A DNA stretch of 5,029 bases, taken from positions 1 through 5,029 of the forward strand of contig CAKTVN010000140.1 in NCBI GenBank assembly GCA_934623545.1. The letters run 5' to 3'. Of the stretch, positions 1 to 5,022 are shown piece by piece. Positions within the stretch are counted from its first letter, which is position 1. Each line of letters begins with the position of its first letter. The notes beneath the pieces are model-generated. The model saw only the letters and a list, made by a program, of their open reading frames with translations. It was not told where the DNA came from and ran no database searches. The position numbers and the translations under genes are program-made. Source of the DNA: an uncultured Oscillospiraceae bacterium. Its GTDB lineage: Bacteria > Bacillota > Clostridia > Oscillospirales > Oscillospiraceae.

Positions 1-1
1 G

Positions 2-1183
2 CCGGACAGCCGCCCGGTCGACGCGCCGCACGCGCCGCTGGTGCTGCTGCGCGAGGACCGGAGCGAGGCGGCGCGCGGGCTTTATGCGATCGCGCGCCCG
101 GAGGAGCTGGGCGAGACCGCCGGACCGGAGTGTCTTCTTCCGTGTACGGCGCGCGCACCGGAGCTTCCGCAGGCGCTGCGCACGTGCATCGAGGCGCACG
201 GCGCGGCGGTGCTTGACCCGGCGTACCGCAACGCCTTTCCGGTGCTGGAGGCGCAGCTGCGGCGGAAAAAGAGCGGTCTTCGCGTCACGCTCGTCGGGCT
301 CGGCGACGTGGGCGGGACGGTGCTCACGGGACTCAAGCTGCTCGGCGAGGAGCTTGCGGAGATCGCCGTCTATGACCCCTACGCGCCGATGTGCGCGCGC
401 TATGAGCTGGAAATGAATCAGATACTTCCCATTCGGGACGGAGCCTCCATGCCGCGCGTGACGCTCTGCCCGGAGGAGCGGCTGTTTGACTGCGACGTGC
501 TGATCTTCACCGCCTCGCGCGGCGTCCCCGCGCTCGGAAGCGAGCAGAAGGACGTGCGCATGGCGCAGTTTGAGGCAAACCGCGAGATGCTCCGCGGCTA
601 TGCCGCGCAGGCGCGCCGGGCGGGCTTTACGGGGCTGTTCTGTCAGGTGTCCGACCCGGTCGACCATCTGGCGCGGGCGCTGGTGCTGATGAGCAATCAG
701 AACGAAGACGGCGTGACCGACTTCGGCGGGCTTTTGCCGGAGCAGGTACAGGGCTTCGGGCTGGGCGTCATGGCGGCGCGCGCCACGTATATGGCGGAGA
801 AAATGCACATCGACTTCCGAAATGGGCGCGTCTACGGTCCGCATGGGGCGGGCTTGATCGCGGCGAACGCCCCGGACGAGGGCTACGACGACGCGGTGTC
901 GCGGGAGCTGACGGAGCGGACGCGGGAGGCAAATCTGCGCGTGCGCGAGCTGGGCTTCAAGCCCTATCTCGCGCCGGGGCTGTCCTCGGCGGCGATCTCG
1001 ATTTTGCGGATGCTTCGCGGAGAAATTTATTACGGTGCAGTCCCACTCGGCGGATATGTGTTCGGCTGCCGGAGCCGGTGGACGGAGAACGGGCAGCGCA
1101 TCGTGCGCGAACCGGTCTGCCCGGAGCTGATGGCGCGCATCCGAGACTGCTGCGCAGCGCTGAAGGAGTTCCGGTATCTATGA
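2..1183 (+). CDS. Lactate/malate dehydrogenase-like NAD-binding protein, 5' truncated by window edge
   Basis: The reading frame is open from base 2 with no stop. The first possible start, GTG at 41, has no ribosome binding site, so the true start lies left of the window. Residues are numbered from that GTG. About 80 residues of unassigned N-terminal sequence precede a Rossmann fold: RVTLVGLGDVGG at 81-92 (GxGxxG) and an acidic residue, D112, at the end of the second strand, which favours NAD over NADP. By-eye alignment with L-LDH/MDH places R173 at the substrate-loop Arg, R247 at the second substrate-binding Arg and H268 (GPHG) at the catalytic His. The usual NPVD motif reads DPVD (D205), and the Asp that pairs with the catalytic His is M244 (GFGLGVMAAR). 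The fold assignment is fairly secure. A classical lactate or malate dehydrogenase reaction is doubtful; a divergent 2-hydroxyacid oxidoreductase or a non-catalytic NAD-binding paralogue is possible. The stop overlaps the next gene by ATGA. Confidence 0.85.
   Translation, partial: PDSRPVDAPHAPLVLLREDRSEAARGLYAIARPEELGETAGPECLLPCTARAPELPQALRTCIEAHGAAVLDPAYRNAFPVLEAQLRRKKSGLRVTLVGLGDVGGTVLTGLKLLGEELAEIAVYDPYAPMCARYELEMNQILPIRDGASMPRVTLCPEERLFDCDVLIFTASRGVPALGSEQKDVRMAQFEANREMLRGYAAQARRAGFTGLFCQVSDPVDHLARALVLMSNQNEDGVTDFGGLLPEQVQGFGLGVMAARATYMAEKMHIDFRNGRVYGPHGAGLIAANAPDEGYDDAVSRELTERTREANLRVRELGFKPYLAPGLSSAAISILRMLRGEIYYGAVPLGGYVFGCRSRWTENGQRIVREPVCPELMARIRDCCAALKEFRYL
1162..1168 (+). promoter_or_regulatory. 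Ribosome binding site inside the 3' end of the dehydrogenase-like gene
   Basis: GAAGGAG lies 11 nt before the ATG at 1180, slightly long but usable spacing. It fixes the start of the flavoprotein gene at 1180 rather than the in-frame GTG at 1078, which lacks such a site and would give 34 unneeded residues inside the upstream gene. Confidence 0.7.
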
Positions 1184-2223
1184 AAAAGCTGCATCTGATC
1201 CAGCTGGGTACAAGCCCGCGGATGGAGCGCCTGCTGTCCTTTGCGCTGGAAGGAATTGAGGTGTGCCGCGTGCACACGGAGGACATGGAAAACGGGCTGT
1301 GCGGCGCGCGCATCCTCTTTGCGCTCCATGTCGACGACTTTGGCGCGGGCGCGGAGCTGCACGTCCTGCTGCGCACGCTGCGCCGCTGTGCGCACTCGCT
1401 TGAGGGCAGCACGGGCGGCATTCTGGTCGATGGCGACGGCGAGCTTTATACCAAGGCGGCGGCGCAGGCGATCGCGCTCGCGGCGAACGCCGCCGGCTGC
1501 GCCTTTCCCGGAAAGCCGCTCGTCGAGGGCACGGGCTCGCTCTATAACCAGCACATCGCCGCGAAGAACCTCGGCGTCTCGCTGGAGGAGGCGTATTTTC
1601 TCCGTGCACGCGAGCTTGTGCGCCGGACGCTGACGGCGGTGCCTCCGAAGTGCCCGCAGCCGCAGCTTCTGATGCTCCATGCGTCGAGCAACCGCCGGTC
1701 GAACACCGTCTGGATGGGGCGCGAGGTGCTCCGGCGGCTTCCGCCGGAAATTCAGACGCGGGAGCTTTCGCTCCAGAACGGAACTGTCTTCGACTGCCGC
1801 GGCTGCTCGTATGATGCGTGCCTGCATTTTGCGGAAAACAGCCGCTGCTTCTACGGCGGCGCGATCACCGAAGAGGTGCTCCCGGCGGTGCAGCAGAGCA
1901 GCGCGATCCTGCTCCTCTGCCCGAACTTCAACGACGCCGTCCCGGCGAACATGACCGCGTTTTTCAACCGCCTCACCAACATCTCCGTCCTGCGCGACCT
2001 GAGCGACAAGTATGTCTTCGCGATCGTCGTCTCCGGCTATTCCGGCAGCGACCTGCTCGCGCGGCAGATCATGGGCGCGATGTGCATGAACAAGGGCGTG
2101 AATCTTCCGCCGCGCTTCTGCCTGCTTCAGACGGCGAACGACCCCGGAAGCGCGCAGGACAGCCCCGGCATCGCCCAAAAACTGGATTTGTTCGCGGAAA
2201 GAATTACAAAAACGCTGCTCTGA
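1180..2223 (+). CDS. Flavodoxin-fold NAD(P)H-dependent oxidoreductase-like protein with extra N-terminal domain
   Basis: The protein has 347 residues. The ATG overlaps the upstream TGA as ATGA, implying translational coupling. The C-terminal half (about 162-344) looks like a flavodoxin/FMN-reductase fold. LLMLHASSNRRSNT (163-176) is a strand followed by an FMN phosphate-binding-type loop. A Cys cluster, C206, C209, C214 and C223 (CRGC-x4-C-x8-C), sits where many flavodoxin-family oxidoreductases carry cysteines. CPNFNDAVPANMTAFFNRL (247-265) matches the second flavin-loop region, usually a PVY...K.F.DR-like sequence. A later strand, YVFAIVVSGYSGS, starts at 278. The N-terminal 160 residues form a second domain that I do not recognise; it contains GGILVDGDGELYTKAAAQAI (79-98). 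No signal peptide or membrane segment is evident, so it is probably cytoplasmic. Its likely role is electron transfer or reduction with a bound flavin, possibly together with the upstream dehydrogenase-like protein. Substrate is unknown, and it is unclear whether the cysteines bind a metal or Fe-S centre. Confidence 0.8.
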   Translation: MKKLHLIQLGTSPRMERLLSFALEGIEVCRVHTEDMENGLCGARILFALHVDDFGAGAELHVLLRTLRRCAHSLEGSTGGILVDGDGELYTKAAAQAIALAANAAGCAFPGKPLVEGTGSLYNQHIAAKNLGVSLEEAYFLRARELVRRTLTAVPPKCPQPQLLMLHASSNRRSNTVWMGREVLRRLPPEIQTRELSLQNGTVFDCRGCSYDACLHFAENSRCFYGGAITEEVLPAVQQSSAILLLCPNFNDAVPANMTAFFNRLTNISVLRDLSDKYVFAIVVSGYSGSDLLARQIMGAMCMNKGVNLPPRFCLLQTANDPGSAQDSPGIAQKLDLFAERITKTLL

Positions 2224-2240
2224 GCTGTGATATGCAGGGA

Positions 2241-2262
2241 AAGTCATACTTTGGTATGATTT
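2241..2262 (+). promoter_or_regulatory. Candidate operator: dyad TCATAC-TTTG-GTATGA abutting the -35 box
   Basis: TCATAC (2244-2249) and GTATGA (2254-2259) are a perfect 6-bp inverted repeat around TTTG. Allowing one G.T pair it extends to nine positions per arm, 2241-2249 and 2254-2262. It is unusually AT-rich for this window. The inner arms end just before the predicted -35 box and the extended arm overlaps its first bases, so a bound protein would contact or block RNA polymerase. LuxR-type DNA-binding domains commonly recognise short dyads, so binding by the downstream regulator is a reasonable but unproven idea. Confidence 0.5.
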
Positions 2263-2288
2263 ACAAACCGGCGCGCCGCGCGTATACT
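2260..2288 (+). promoter_or_regulatory. Sigma-A type promoter for the LuxR-family regulator
   Basis: TTTACA at 2260-2265 and TATACT at 2283-2288 are separated by exactly 17 bases, close to the housekeeping consensus in both hexamers and spacing. The predicted transcription start is near 2294-2296, giving a leader of about 107 nt before the ATG at 2402. The spacer is GC-rich and contains the perfect palindrome CGGCGCGCCG (2269-2278). The promoter lies just after the flavoprotein gene stop (2223) and on the same strand as the regulator. Confidence 0.7.
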
Positions 2289-2300
2289 GAAAAACAGAAG

Positions 2301-2324
2301 GATGGGGGATCTCTCCCCCGCATC
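2301..2324 (+). promoter_or_regulatory. Leader hairpin upstream of the terminator
   Basis: GATG (2301-2304) pairs with CATC (2321-2324) and GGGG (2305-2308) with CCCC (2316-2319), leaving G2320 bulged. The 3' arm is followed by the palindrome CATCCGGATG (2321-2330). The segment GCATCCGG (2320-2327) is exactly complementary to CCGGATGC (2363-2370) in the 3' arm of the downstream terminator, so this hairpin and an antiterminator pairing would compete. Confidence 0.45.
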
Positions 2325-2333
2325 CGGATGAAC

Positions 2334-2379
2334 AGGCTGCATCTCCGCCCCGGAGACGGGCGCCGGATGCAGCCTTTTT
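2334..2379 (+). terminator. Intrinsic terminator between the promoter and the regulator gene
   Basis: AGGCTGCATC (2334-2343) pairs perfectly with GATGCAGCCT (2366-2375), followed by T to 2379. Inside, CGCCC (2346-2350) can pair with GGGCG (2358-2362); TCTCCG/CGGAGA at 2342-2356 is an alternative inner fold. It can end transcripts of the two upstream genes. Because it also lies downstream of the predicted promoter and 8 nt before the regulator's Shine-Dalgarno sequence, it would also act on the regulator's own transcript as an attenuator. The opposite strand lacks a T-tract after the stem, so it works in the + direction only. Confidence 0.75.
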
Positions 2380-2387
2380 GAGTGACC

Positions 2388-2396
2388 AAGGAGGAG
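2388..2396 (+). promoter_or_regulatory. Strong ribosome binding site of the regulator gene
   Basis: AAGGAGGAG matches the 16S anti-Shine-Dalgarno sequence almost fully, with the AAGGAGG core 7 nt from the ATG at 2402. It decides the start: an in-frame TTG at 2378 lies upstream of the site, inside the terminator T-tract, and is not credible. Confidence 0.85.
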
Positions 2397-2401
2397 CTGA
2401 A

Positions 2402-4756
2402 ATGGCTGGCAGCATCATCATCAAGCCGGAGATCGCGGCGACGTTCAAGGCGGTCATGGAGCATGGGCGCATTCTGATGTTCAGTGCGCCCTGCGGCTTC
2501 GGAAAGACCGCGGTCGCCGAGGCGCTCGTCGCCGGGCGGCGCGTCTGCCGCCGGGACGCCGGCGCTCCGGGCTTTTCGCTGCCCTCGGCGGGGGATGACT
2601 GGGACATTCTGCTTCTGGACGAGCTTCAGCAGCTTCAGGACGAGGCGGAGCAGCAGGCGCTGTGCGCCCTGATCCGCGACTGCCCGGAGCAGCGGTTCGT
2701 GCTGCTCTCGCGCGGCGTGCCGCCCGGATGGCTGATGGCGTTTCAGTATACGGGGCTGATGCAGACGCTCGACGCGCGGGCGCTGCTGCTCGACCGCGAG
2801 CAGACGAAAAGGCTCCTTCAGACCTATGACCTTACGCTCAGCGAGTCGGAGCTTTCCCGGCTGCACGCCGAGTCGATCGGCTATCCGCTGGCGGTGCACA
2901 TCACCGCGTACTGTATGCGGGGCGCCAAGCGCTTTACGCCGGAGGTCAGCGCACAGGCATATCATGAGCTGTTTCTCTATTTCGAGACGGCGGTCTACCG
3001 CCGCTTTGACCTCCCGGTGCGCCGCTTTCTTCTGGAGCTCGCACCGTTTGAGCACTTCGATCTCGAGCTTGCACGGATGATCAGCGGCGACAATAACGCG
3101 GGCGAGCTGCTGGACCGGCTTCAGCGCACGACCACGATGATGCAGTACGGCGGCGGGCAGCAGCTGCGCTTCTGGCCGCAGTTCCGGCAGTTTTTGCTGT
3201 GGGAGATGGACCGGGAGTATACCGACGACAAGCGCCGGGCGCTCCTTAGCCGCGCGGGGCTTTACTATGAGCTGCACGAGGACTATCCGCACGCGCTGGA
3301 ATGCTACACCGAGGCGAAGGACCACAACAAGGCGTCGGAGCTGCTGATCCGCAGCGCGGAGCGCCACCCCGGCATGGGCTTTTACCGCGAGATGGAGCAG
3401 TATTATCGCGCCCTTCCGCAAAGCGAGATCCTTGCCTCTCCGGCGCTGATGCAGAGCATGAGTATGCTCTGCGTGCTGAGTGCGGACTACGAGGGCTCCG
3501 AGCGCTGGTACCGCGAGCTGCGGGCTTTTGCCGGCCGCTGCGACCGGGCGGACGCGGCGGGACGTCAGGCGCGCAGCCGCCTTGCTTGGCTGGATATCTC
3601 GCTGCCGCAGCGCAGCGTGCGCGAGCTGACGAAGCTCATCCCCGCCGCGGCGCAGATGCTCGCCAACCGCGAGATCGCGCTCCCATCGTTTTCCGTCACG
3701 AGCACGATGCCAAGCATCATGAACGGCGGCAAGGACTTTTCCGACTGGAGCAAAAAGGACGAACTGCTCTACAGCACCATGCGCGCTCCGGTCGAGCGAA
3801 TTTTGGGAACGGACGGCGTCGGGCTTGCGGACTGCGCCCTCGCCGAGAGCAAGTTTGAAAAGGGCGAGGATATTTCCATGCAGATGCTGACGCTGGTCGC
3901 GCGCCTGGGCGAAATTCAGCGCGGCGGCACGGCGGATGTGGAATTTGCGAACGTCGGGCTGCTGGTCCGCAGTCAGGTGGATGCCGGGCACGCTGAGGAC
4001 GCGCGCCGGACGGCACTGTCGCTCTATGAGCGCTTCACAGACCCGGCGACGCAGCGCTTCGTGCCGAATCTGGATGCGATGCTGTGCCGCATCGCGCTGC
4101 ATCAGGGCGATCTGGACACGGCGGAGGCGTGGTACCGCGAGAAAGCGCCGCGCGACCCGCTGAACGTGAATATCCTCCGCCGGTATCAGTATTTTACGCA
4201 GGCGATGGTCGAGCTGGCGGACGGAAAGCCGGATGCGGCGCTTCTGACGCTCGCGCCGCTGGAGCCGTTTTGCACCGCCTGCGCGCGCCACATCGACGGC
4301 ATTCACCTGAATGTCCTGCGCGCCATTGCGCTGCGCCGGAAAAAGGACGCTGCATGGCGCGAGAGCCTCTGCGCGGCGCTGGACGCGGCGCGGGAATACC
4401 GTTTCATCCGCACAATCAGCGTCTATGGCTGCGCGGTGCTGCCGCTTTTGGAGGACTGCCAGTGGGAAAAGGACAAGCGCTGGCTCAAGCGCCTGACCGC
4501 AGCCGTGCGGCAGCAGGCTGCAAATTATCCCGCGTTTTTGCAGCCGCGGCTCGGCGCGGCTGCCACGCTGACGGCGACGGAGCTTCAGGTGCTCAAGCTT
4601 CTGTGCGCCGACAAGAGCAACGCCGAGATCGGCGAGATCATGGACATCAAGCTTCCGACGGTCAAAACGCACGTCAGCCACATTCTGACAAAGCTGGGCG
4701 TCAGCCGCCGCAGCGAAGCAAAGACGGCGGCGAGGAGGCTCCGTCTGGTGGAATAA
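2402..4756 (+). CDS. MalT-like LuxR-family ATP-dependent transcriptional regulator
   Basis: The protein has 784 residues, against about 900 for E. coli MalT. The order is the classic one for MalT/LAL-type STAND regulators. The N-terminal P-loop NTPase has Walker A APCGFGKT at 29-36 (K35, T36), Walker B ILLLDE at 69-74 (D73, E74) and a sensor-like strand RFVLLSR at 98-104. After it come a winged-helix-like region and a long helical middle resembling TPR/SNAP repeats, with YYELHEDYPHALECYTEAK beginning at 288. The C-terminal LuxR-type helix-turn-helix is at 723-784: LTATELQVLKLL, then NAEIGEIMDIKLPTVKTHVSHILTKLGV with the recognition helix around TVKTHVSHILTKL. This family typically switches between ADP- and ATP-bound states on sensing an inducer through the helical region, then binds DNA as an oligomer. 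Only about 32 residues separate Walker A from Walker B, far fewer than usual. It has its own promoter and leader and is followed by its own terminator. Effector and targets cannot be inferred here. Confidence 0.93.
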   Translation: MAGSIIIKPEIAATFKAVMEHGRILMFSAPCGFGKTAVAEALVAGRRVCRRDAGAPGFSLPSAGDDWDILLLDELQQLQDEAEQQALCALIRDCPEQRFVLLSRGVPPGWLMAFQYTGLMQTLDARALLLDREQTKRLLQTYDLTLSESELSRLHAESIGYPLAVHITAYCMRGAKRFTPEVSAQAYHELFLYFETAVYRRFDLPVRRFLLELAPFEHFDLELARMISGDNNAGELLDRLQRTTTMMQYGGGQQLRFWPQFRQFLLWEMDREYTDDKRRALLSRAGLYYELHEDYPHALECYTEAKDHNKASELLIRSAERHPGMGFYREMEQYYRALPQSEILASPALMQSMSMLCVLSADYEGSERWYRELRAFAGRCDRADAAGRQARSRLAWLDISLPQRSVRELTKLIPAAAQMLANREIALPSFSVTSTMPSIMNGGKDFSDWSKKDELLYSTMRAPVERILGTDGVGLADCALAESKFEKGEDISMQMLTLVARLGEIQRGGTADVEFANVGLLVRSQVDAGHAEDARRTALSLYERFTDPATQRFVPNLDAMLCRIALHQGDLDTAEAWYREKAPRDPLNVNILRRYQYFTQAMVELADGKPDAALLTLAPLEPFCTACARHIDGIHLNVLRAIALRRKKDAAWRESLCAALDAAREYRFIRTISVYGCAVLPLLEDCQWEKDKRWLKRLTAAVRQQAANYPAFLQPRLGAAATLTATELQVLKLLCADKSNAEIGEIMDIKLPTVKTHVSHILTKLGVSRRSEAKTAARRLRLVE

Positions 4757-4782
4757 AAAACTCCGCCGCAAGGCGGGCTTTT
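4757..4782 (+). terminator. Intrinsic terminator after the regulator gene, probably bidirectional
   Basis: CCGCC (4763-4767) and GGCGG (4772-4776) form a stem closed by a GCAA (GNRA) loop, extended by a T.G pair and flanked by an A run before and TTTT (4779-4782) after. It directly follows the TAA of the regulator. Read on the minus strand, the same stem is followed by six T (complement of 4755-4760), so it could also stop transcripts arriving from the right. Confidence 0.8.
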
Positions 4783-4801
4783 GTCACCCCAAAGGGGTGA
4801 C
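4783..4801. repeat. Perfect hairpin GTCACCCC-AAA-GGGGTGAC
   Basis: Eight perfect base pairs with a three-base loop start right after the T-tract of the preceding terminator. It is the first member of a hairpin cluster running to the window edge. It has no T-tract of its own on the + strand, but read on the minus strand it is followed by AAAA. Confidence 0.75.
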
Positions 4802-4808
4802 GCTCTAT

Positions 4809-4833
4809 CTGTGCCGAAGGCACAGGCTCTTTT
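4809..4833 (+). repeat. Hairpin CTGTGCC-GAA-GGCACAG with trailing T-rich tract
   Basis: Seven perfect pairs (4809-4815 with 4819-4825) with a GAA loop, followed by GCTCTTTT. It resembles a weak intrinsic terminator on the + strand and is the second member of the cluster after the regulator's terminator. Confidence 0.65.
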
Positions 4834-4860
4834 CCGGATTCACCGGAAGTTCCGTTTTTT
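4832..4860 (+). repeat. Hairpin TTCCGG-ATTCA-CCGGAA followed by six T
   Basis: Six perfect pairs (4832-4837 with 4843-4848). Six bases after the stem comes TTTTTT (4855-4860), so it may be a backup terminator on the + strand. The segment CGGAA-G-TTCCG (4844-4854) offers a competing inverted repeat. Confidence 0.6.
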
Positions 4861-4875
4861 ACAGCCGCGCTGTAA
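4859..4875. repeat. Hairpin TTACAGC-CGC-GCTGTAA
   Basis: Seven perfect pairs around a three-base loop. It begins within the last two T of the preceding T-tract, so the two elements are packed without spacing. Confidence 0.65.
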
Positions 4876-4889
4876 CTGTGCCTCCGGCG

Positions 4890-4897
4890 GCTCGTCC
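4890..4897 (+). repeat. Direct repeat GCTCGTCC, copy 1 of 3
   Basis: GCTCGTCC occurs here, at 4938-4945 and at 4954-4961. Copies 1 and 3 share two further bases (GCTCGTCCTC). On the minus strand the motif reads GGACGAGC, and copies 1 and 3 are preceded there by GA. It lies in the gap between hairpins. Confidence 0.6.
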
Positions 4898-4917
4898 TCA
4901 CAAACTCCATATCCCTC

Positions 4918-4939
4918 GCTTCCGCGCAAGCGCGAAAGC
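4918..4939. repeat. Hairpin GCTT-c-CGCGC-aa-GCGCG-a-AAGC
   Basis: CGCGC (4923-4927) pairs with GCGCG (4930-4934) and GCTT (4918-4921) with AAGC (4936-4939), separated by one C/A mismatch. The two-base loop is tight, so the innermost pair may open to a four-base loop. Its 3' arm runs into the second copy of GCTCGTCC. Confidence 0.6.
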
Positions 4940-4945
4940 TCGTCC
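4938..4945 (+). repeat. Direct repeat GCTCGTCC, copy 2 of 3
   Basis: Exact eight-base copy overlapping the last two bases of the hairpin at 4918-4939. It starts 16 bases before copy 3. Confidence 0.6.
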
Positions 4946-4953
4946 ATTCCGTT

Positions 4954-4961
4954 GCTCGTCC
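4954..4961 (+). repeat. Direct repeat GCTCGTCC, copy 3 of 3
   Basis: Exact copy, extended to GCTCGTCCTC like copy 1. It ends three bases before the strongest hairpin of the cluster. Confidence 0.6.
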
Positions 4962-4964
4962 TCT

Positions 4965-4999
4965 CCAAACAGCAAACGCTGCGCTGGTTTGCTGTTTGG
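4965..4999. repeat. Long perfect inverted repeat, 13-bp arms CCAAACAGCAAAC / GTTTGCTGTTTGG
   Basis: Arms 4965-4977 and 4987-4999 are exactly complementary around the nine-base loop GCTGCGCTG. This is the longest perfect stem in the window and its arms are AT-richer than the surrounding DNA. It has no T-tract on either side, so it is unlikely to be a simple terminator. It could be a structured RNA element, a mobile-element end or a protein-binding site. Confidence 0.75.
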
Positions 5000-5004
5000 T
5001 CCCA

Positions 5005-5022
5005 TTTCTGTCTTGCCAGAAA
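5005..5022 (-). repeat. Hairpin TTTCTG-TCTTGC-CAGAAA near the right edge
   Basis: Six perfect pairs (5005-5010 with 5017-5022) around a six-base loop, next to an A run (5020-5025). The cluster probably continues past the right end of the window. Strand is given as minus only because I suspect the cluster is read that way; this is weakly supported. Confidence 0.4.

Noticed and set aside
1078..1179. GTG at 1078 as the start of the flavoprotein gene
   Set aside because: No ribosome binding site, a long overlap with the upstream gene and a low-quality N-terminal translation; the ATG at 1180 has a ribosome binding site and the ATGA overlap.
2302..2331. Nine-codon leader peptide MGDLSPASG in the regulator leader
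   Set aside because: AGAAGG directly abuts the ATG, leaving no spacer, and the untranslated leader before it would be only about 7 nt. It has no run of a regulatory amino acid. It remains possible that translation affects the attenuator, but the sequence does not support it.
1030..2607. 525-residue minus-strand open frame opposite the flavoprotein gene and the leader
   Set aside because: Low-complexity Arg/Ala-rich translation, crosses the promoter, terminator and two real genes, and has no family resemblance.
2261..4771. 836-residue minus-strand open frame opposite the regulator
   Set aside because: It is the shadow of a GC-rich gene: rich in Arg, Ala, His and Gln, with no recognisable domain or ribosome binding site, and it exactly opposes a regulator with intact Walker and LuxR motifs.
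4880..4888. Additional hairpin GCC-TCC-GGC
   Set aside because: Only three Watson-Crick pairs; too weak to count as a member of the cluster.
4701..4910. 69-residue minus-strand open frame starting MEFVRTSRRRHSYS
   Set aside because: It reads through five hairpins and into the 3' end of the regulator gene, with only a weak GAGGG site very close to the ATG. It is better explained as chance openness of the hairpin region. If the region is a dispersed repeat, this peptide would recur as a spurious prediction.
4890..4961. CRISPR-like array from repeated GCTCGTCC
   Set aside because: The repeat is only eight bases and the spacing is irregular (48 and 16 bases between starts), with no spacers of uniform length.
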